A stretch of DNA of 64,000 bases from NCBI GenBank assembly GCA_019009955.1, contig CM032232.1, positions 50,909,501 through 50,973,500 on the forward strand, in the 5' to 3' direction. The translations under genes were made by a program, and so were the position numbers. How positions within the stretch are numbered: position 1 is the first letter of the stretch; the number at the start of each line of letters is the position of its first letter. The notes beneath the pieces were generated by a model. It searched no databases. It saw only the letters and a program-made list of their open reading frames with translations, and was not told the DNA's origin. Below are positions 60,624 through 64,000 of this stretch, one piece after another. The DNA is from Riptortus pedestris. Its lineage: Eukaryota > Arthropoda > Insecta > Hemiptera > Alydidae.

Positions 60624-61861
60624 TATTCGCAAGAACGTATTTATCGCCGAAAACTTTGCAGAACAAATCAGGAAGAAGCCATAATAAAATAAATATGAGA
60701 GATATTATATTTGGTTAGCACGTATCTCTGGACAGAACCCATTATTACGACGTTAGTACACTCTACAATCAGTGCTAAGTTATAAGGAAAACCGCAGAAA
60801 ATCCTTGAGACTGGCCTTCTCTTCAGCACCCCCATTCAGTAACCACATGTGAATCTTTTAAAAGAAATATAACTCCTCAAATCAAAACAACCCTATTCCA
60901 CAAAATATTGAGATATTCATTTAATATTAGCGTCTATCGGTTTATTTTTAATAACGTTTTTCTCGAAAAATATAATAACAACAAAGTGGAATCCCATGAA
61001 CTATATTCACTGTCACACTTATAACACTGCTACAAAGGAACTTTAATTAGTTTCATCGTGCTCAAAAATACCATAAACGAAGTATTAAAACCTCAAGCAT
61101 TGCCTTCTATCATATTTAAAAAATTGGGAAAATATTTTTTGTACAATATTACAAAACATGTCACTCCCCAAAAAACTTCTTAACATTCTCCTTTAAGTTG
61201 GACTATTTTCTATTCCAAATATATTTAAAGTTCAAAGCTAATCAGTTTTCATTCCGATACTATGCACTAATTGCATCTAGTGGTAGGTGGAATTTTATTA
61301 ATAAGCTACATAAGATAAGCTCAGACTTAAGTGTGACATAGGTTACTATTGCTGAAGATGGCAAGAGGAAAATTGTAAACAATAATGTACAATAAAATAA
61401 GAGCTGTGTATCTCCCAACTCTCATATAAGCTAGTAAAACATACAAAAAACAGTAAATCAAGTACAAGTAAAAAATAACACAGGAGAGAAGATGAGACAT
61501 ATAAGAAAATCATTTTCAAGTGTCATGAAAATTACAAAAATACAAATAACCGCCTCAAGAATGAGAGTGCAAAGGAAATTCACATGTTTCTTTAAATACG
61601 CCCATTCAGAAAAAGTATAAGAGAAGTTCTAGACTAACTAATTTGATGGCCGCATTGTTGGAAGGCCTACCTAACTTGTAGATGCAAGCAAAAAACTAAA
61701 CTCGAGTAAAACATAACATGACACATATGTAGAAGAGCTTGTGCTCCATCCTAAATAATGTCTTAGGCGATTAATGGTGGAATTGCATAGTCAGAATTAA
61801 AATATCCCTTGGATCTCCTGGCTGGTGGTGGTCGGTGTATACATCATTGGTTGAAAAAAAG
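60624..61861. other. No gene recognised
   Basis: AT-rich; no feature found. Confidence 0.45.
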
Positions 61862-62205
61862 GTAAACACTTGCGCTAGGTTTAAAATTTTTATTTCAGAA
61901 CTAGTTTTCGATGGCCCAGCTTCGTCATTAGTGCTCTTCCTAAAAAAAATCGGATCATGCTTAATATTTCTAAATTCTCAATGCTACATTATATTTCTTC
62001 ATGTATTTTATATTTCCCAGTTGAATTAGGTGAATAATATTTCACAGGCGATGTTCAAAATACTTTTATACGGTATTTCAATTACACCTCGAAGGCAGGA
62101 GGAAGTAAACATTGCTGATTTATAGAGAAAGATCAGTGATGATGAGGCTGGGTTGTCAAAAGCTAGCTCTGGAATGAAAATTTAAAACCTAGTGGAGGTG
62201 TTGAC
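61862..62205. repeat. Inverted repeat with hammerhead-like phrase
   Basis: Arms of about 70 bp (61864-61940 and 62131-62205) are inverse complements at about 70-75% identity, 190 bp apart. Read outward, each carries a TGATGA-like run, a GCTGGG hairpin loop, an AAAA or GAAAA run, then AAAATTT and AACCTAG. The layout is the same as at 6738-6950. The relation to Penelope-type hammerhead repeats is inference. Confidence 0.55.
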
Positions 62206-62704
62206 ATTTATTTTCAATCCCTTTGAATAGTTATGTAAGAAAAGAAAAGTCAGTTCTCATAATACAGAGAATGTCTCATTTGAAGTAAAAATGTATTTAT
62301 AAACAGGTGCTCAAAATAGACAAAAAAACACTTGTGAAACAGAAATAAAGAAAAACTTGAAAGTATATTAATATTAAATTGATTAATTTTTTAGTAGTAA
62401 AATAATCTAACATGGGCTTAGTTACATTTGGAAATACAACAATCAAATTAATTCATAATTTGATGAAAAAGAATATTCCATTAAATCATACATGTGAATA
62501 AAGGATAAATTCCATATTTTTAAAAAAGGAGGATAGATTTATTTTTAAATAACGAGAAAAAATATATATATTAATATGTCTAAAGTATTAACACTACTGC
62601 ATAAGGTATATCTTCATTTATTTTATATTTCCCAATTGAATTCCATGATTAATATTTCATTGAAGTTCAGAATACTTTTATACAGTATTTTAATTGCAGA
62701 GTCT
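61978..62704 (+). repeat. Diverged direct repeat, about 110 bp, two copies
   Basis: The segment 61978-62086 (TTTTATATTTCCCAGTTGAA, AATACTTTTATACGGTATTT) recurs at about 62590-62704 (TTTTATATTTCCCAATTGAA, AATACTTTTATACAGTATTT). The first copy lies between the arms of the inverted repeat at 61862. Confidence 0.65.
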
Positions 62705-64000
62705 TACAATTCGGATGGTATGTTATTTGTCAGTAAGGTAATTGGTTTCATAAAATTTCCACTCTTTTTGTTAAAAATTCTTTATTATTAAAAAAATCAG
62801 AAAGACAAAAATATATGAAAATAACTTCATTAGATAAATTGGTTAAATACATTCCATATAGCAAATAAATGATTGAAAACACTTCATTGGCTATAACAAA
62901 TGCTTAGATAAAATAAAATACAGAAAAAAGTGATCATGACATTAACAGAGTTCAATGAAAAACAGTTAATAGATCCCAAATTTAATTATAAACATAAATG
63001 AAAATCTCTCATTGCAAAAATATATTTTCCACTGTTTTTGTATATACTCAATTACAATAAACTCCAATAAAAATAAAAAAACCACGGGGGATAGCAGTTA
63101 TTCAACTAATCAAAGGACGAAAAAAAAAATACAAAATCATTGACACATAATTAAGAAAACTCAGTAATCAAACTGATTATGAAATAAAGGTTAAACCACA
63201 AAATGTCAATGTTACGTAATTAATCATTAGAGTAACTGAATGAACGGATGATAATATTATATGATTACGTAAGCCGTACAGTAGTGTCCCGAGAATTTTC
63301 TTCATATATAGCGTAACAAAAAACGAATGCCATGCAAAGAAGAGCCATGCAACAAAAAGTTCTTAAATTTCCAATGCAAGACAATGCGCTGTCTAGAATT
63401 CAGCCAGGCAATCACATAAGCAATAATTAGAAATAAAGGGGGTATGTGTGTGCGTAAATCAAAACATATTATTTTTCATTCAAAATGTAAGTTCTACTCC
63501 CGGTCAAATTAACATACATGTAATTACTCTTTTATATGTTAGTATCTTTTCAGGAAAGGCAAAACAACAAAGAATAATGAGTTTTCTATTGGCAGAAATT
63601 TACAGAAAATTCATTTCTTTGTGATAATCTATCTCAATAATTTATTTGATGATTTCATGCAGATAAAGCACACTCTGAAAGGTCGATAGCAATTGATAAC
63701 CAGTGATTATCCAATATATACATTGACTTCTAAGTTCATGCATTGTTACATTAAAATTTGAGAGTAAATTATTTTTCCAAAAACTATTCAGACAATAGCA
63801 ACAAAATCCTCTGCGTGTCTTACAGGATGAGACAACCAATAAACATTCTAAATTTATTCAAAGAAAAGAAATCTCCAAAATAATTATCAGGGGCTCGCTT
63901 TTCAAGGGAGAAAATGTCTTAAAAAATAGTCGTATGAATTGTCATCCAAATGTAAGCAATCAAATGAACTAACTACCCCTGAATATATACAAAGGAATCA
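62705..64000. other. No gene recognised
   Basis: Strongly AT-rich end of the window with A-rich runs. The 65-codon minus frame at 63642-63839 is unsupported. Confidence 0.5.

Overview
The window is AT-rich, non-bacterial DNA with the texture of gene-poor invertebrate intergenic sequence. It has long TA, CT, GA and GT microsatellites, many decayed dispersed repeats, no operon-like packing and no reading frame that looks like an intact conserved gene. The transposon set is a short tRNA-related SINE with target-site duplications, a Helitron whose 5' region carries a phrase I associate with arthropod genomes, Helentron-like non-autonomous elements built like the fly DINE-1 and bivalve pearl families, and possible Penelope-like remnants. 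This fits an arthropod or another protostome. The species cannot be fixed from sequence alone, and no database search was run.

Layout. From 1 to 19 kb: two clear SINEs and several decayed ones, one complete minus-strand Helentron-like element (5405-5968), an inverted repeat with a hammerhead-like phrase (6738-6948), a perfect 17-bp hairpin, a CTCF-like site, a CT microsatellite and a possible frameshifted coding remnant (18710-19083). From 19 to 33 kb: a duplicated retroelement tail (20.2 and 25.1 kb), two SINEs and one Helitron (23955-24582). Roughly 25.5-29.9 kb is featureless. From 34 to 61 kb: a dense field of Helentron-like copies of at least two ages, into which SINEs, a foldback element and a MITE-like element have inserted; it also holds a 42-bp minisatellite (54.7-55.3 kb). 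From 57 to 64 kb: further inverted repeats, some with hammerhead-like phrases.

The most informative system is the Helentron-like family. Complete copies share a TCCGTCAC start, a 12-14 bp subterminal inverted repeat (AGCAGATTTCCC near the start, GGGAAATCTGCT near the end), a palindromic 3' hairpin, a terminal CTAA, and a TA or TA/GT microsatellite at one fixed internal position. No transposase, Rep/helicase or intact reverse transcriptase is present, so every element here depends on proteins encoded elsewhere. Repeat families were found by comparing the window with itself by eye, so boundaries of old copies are approximate.
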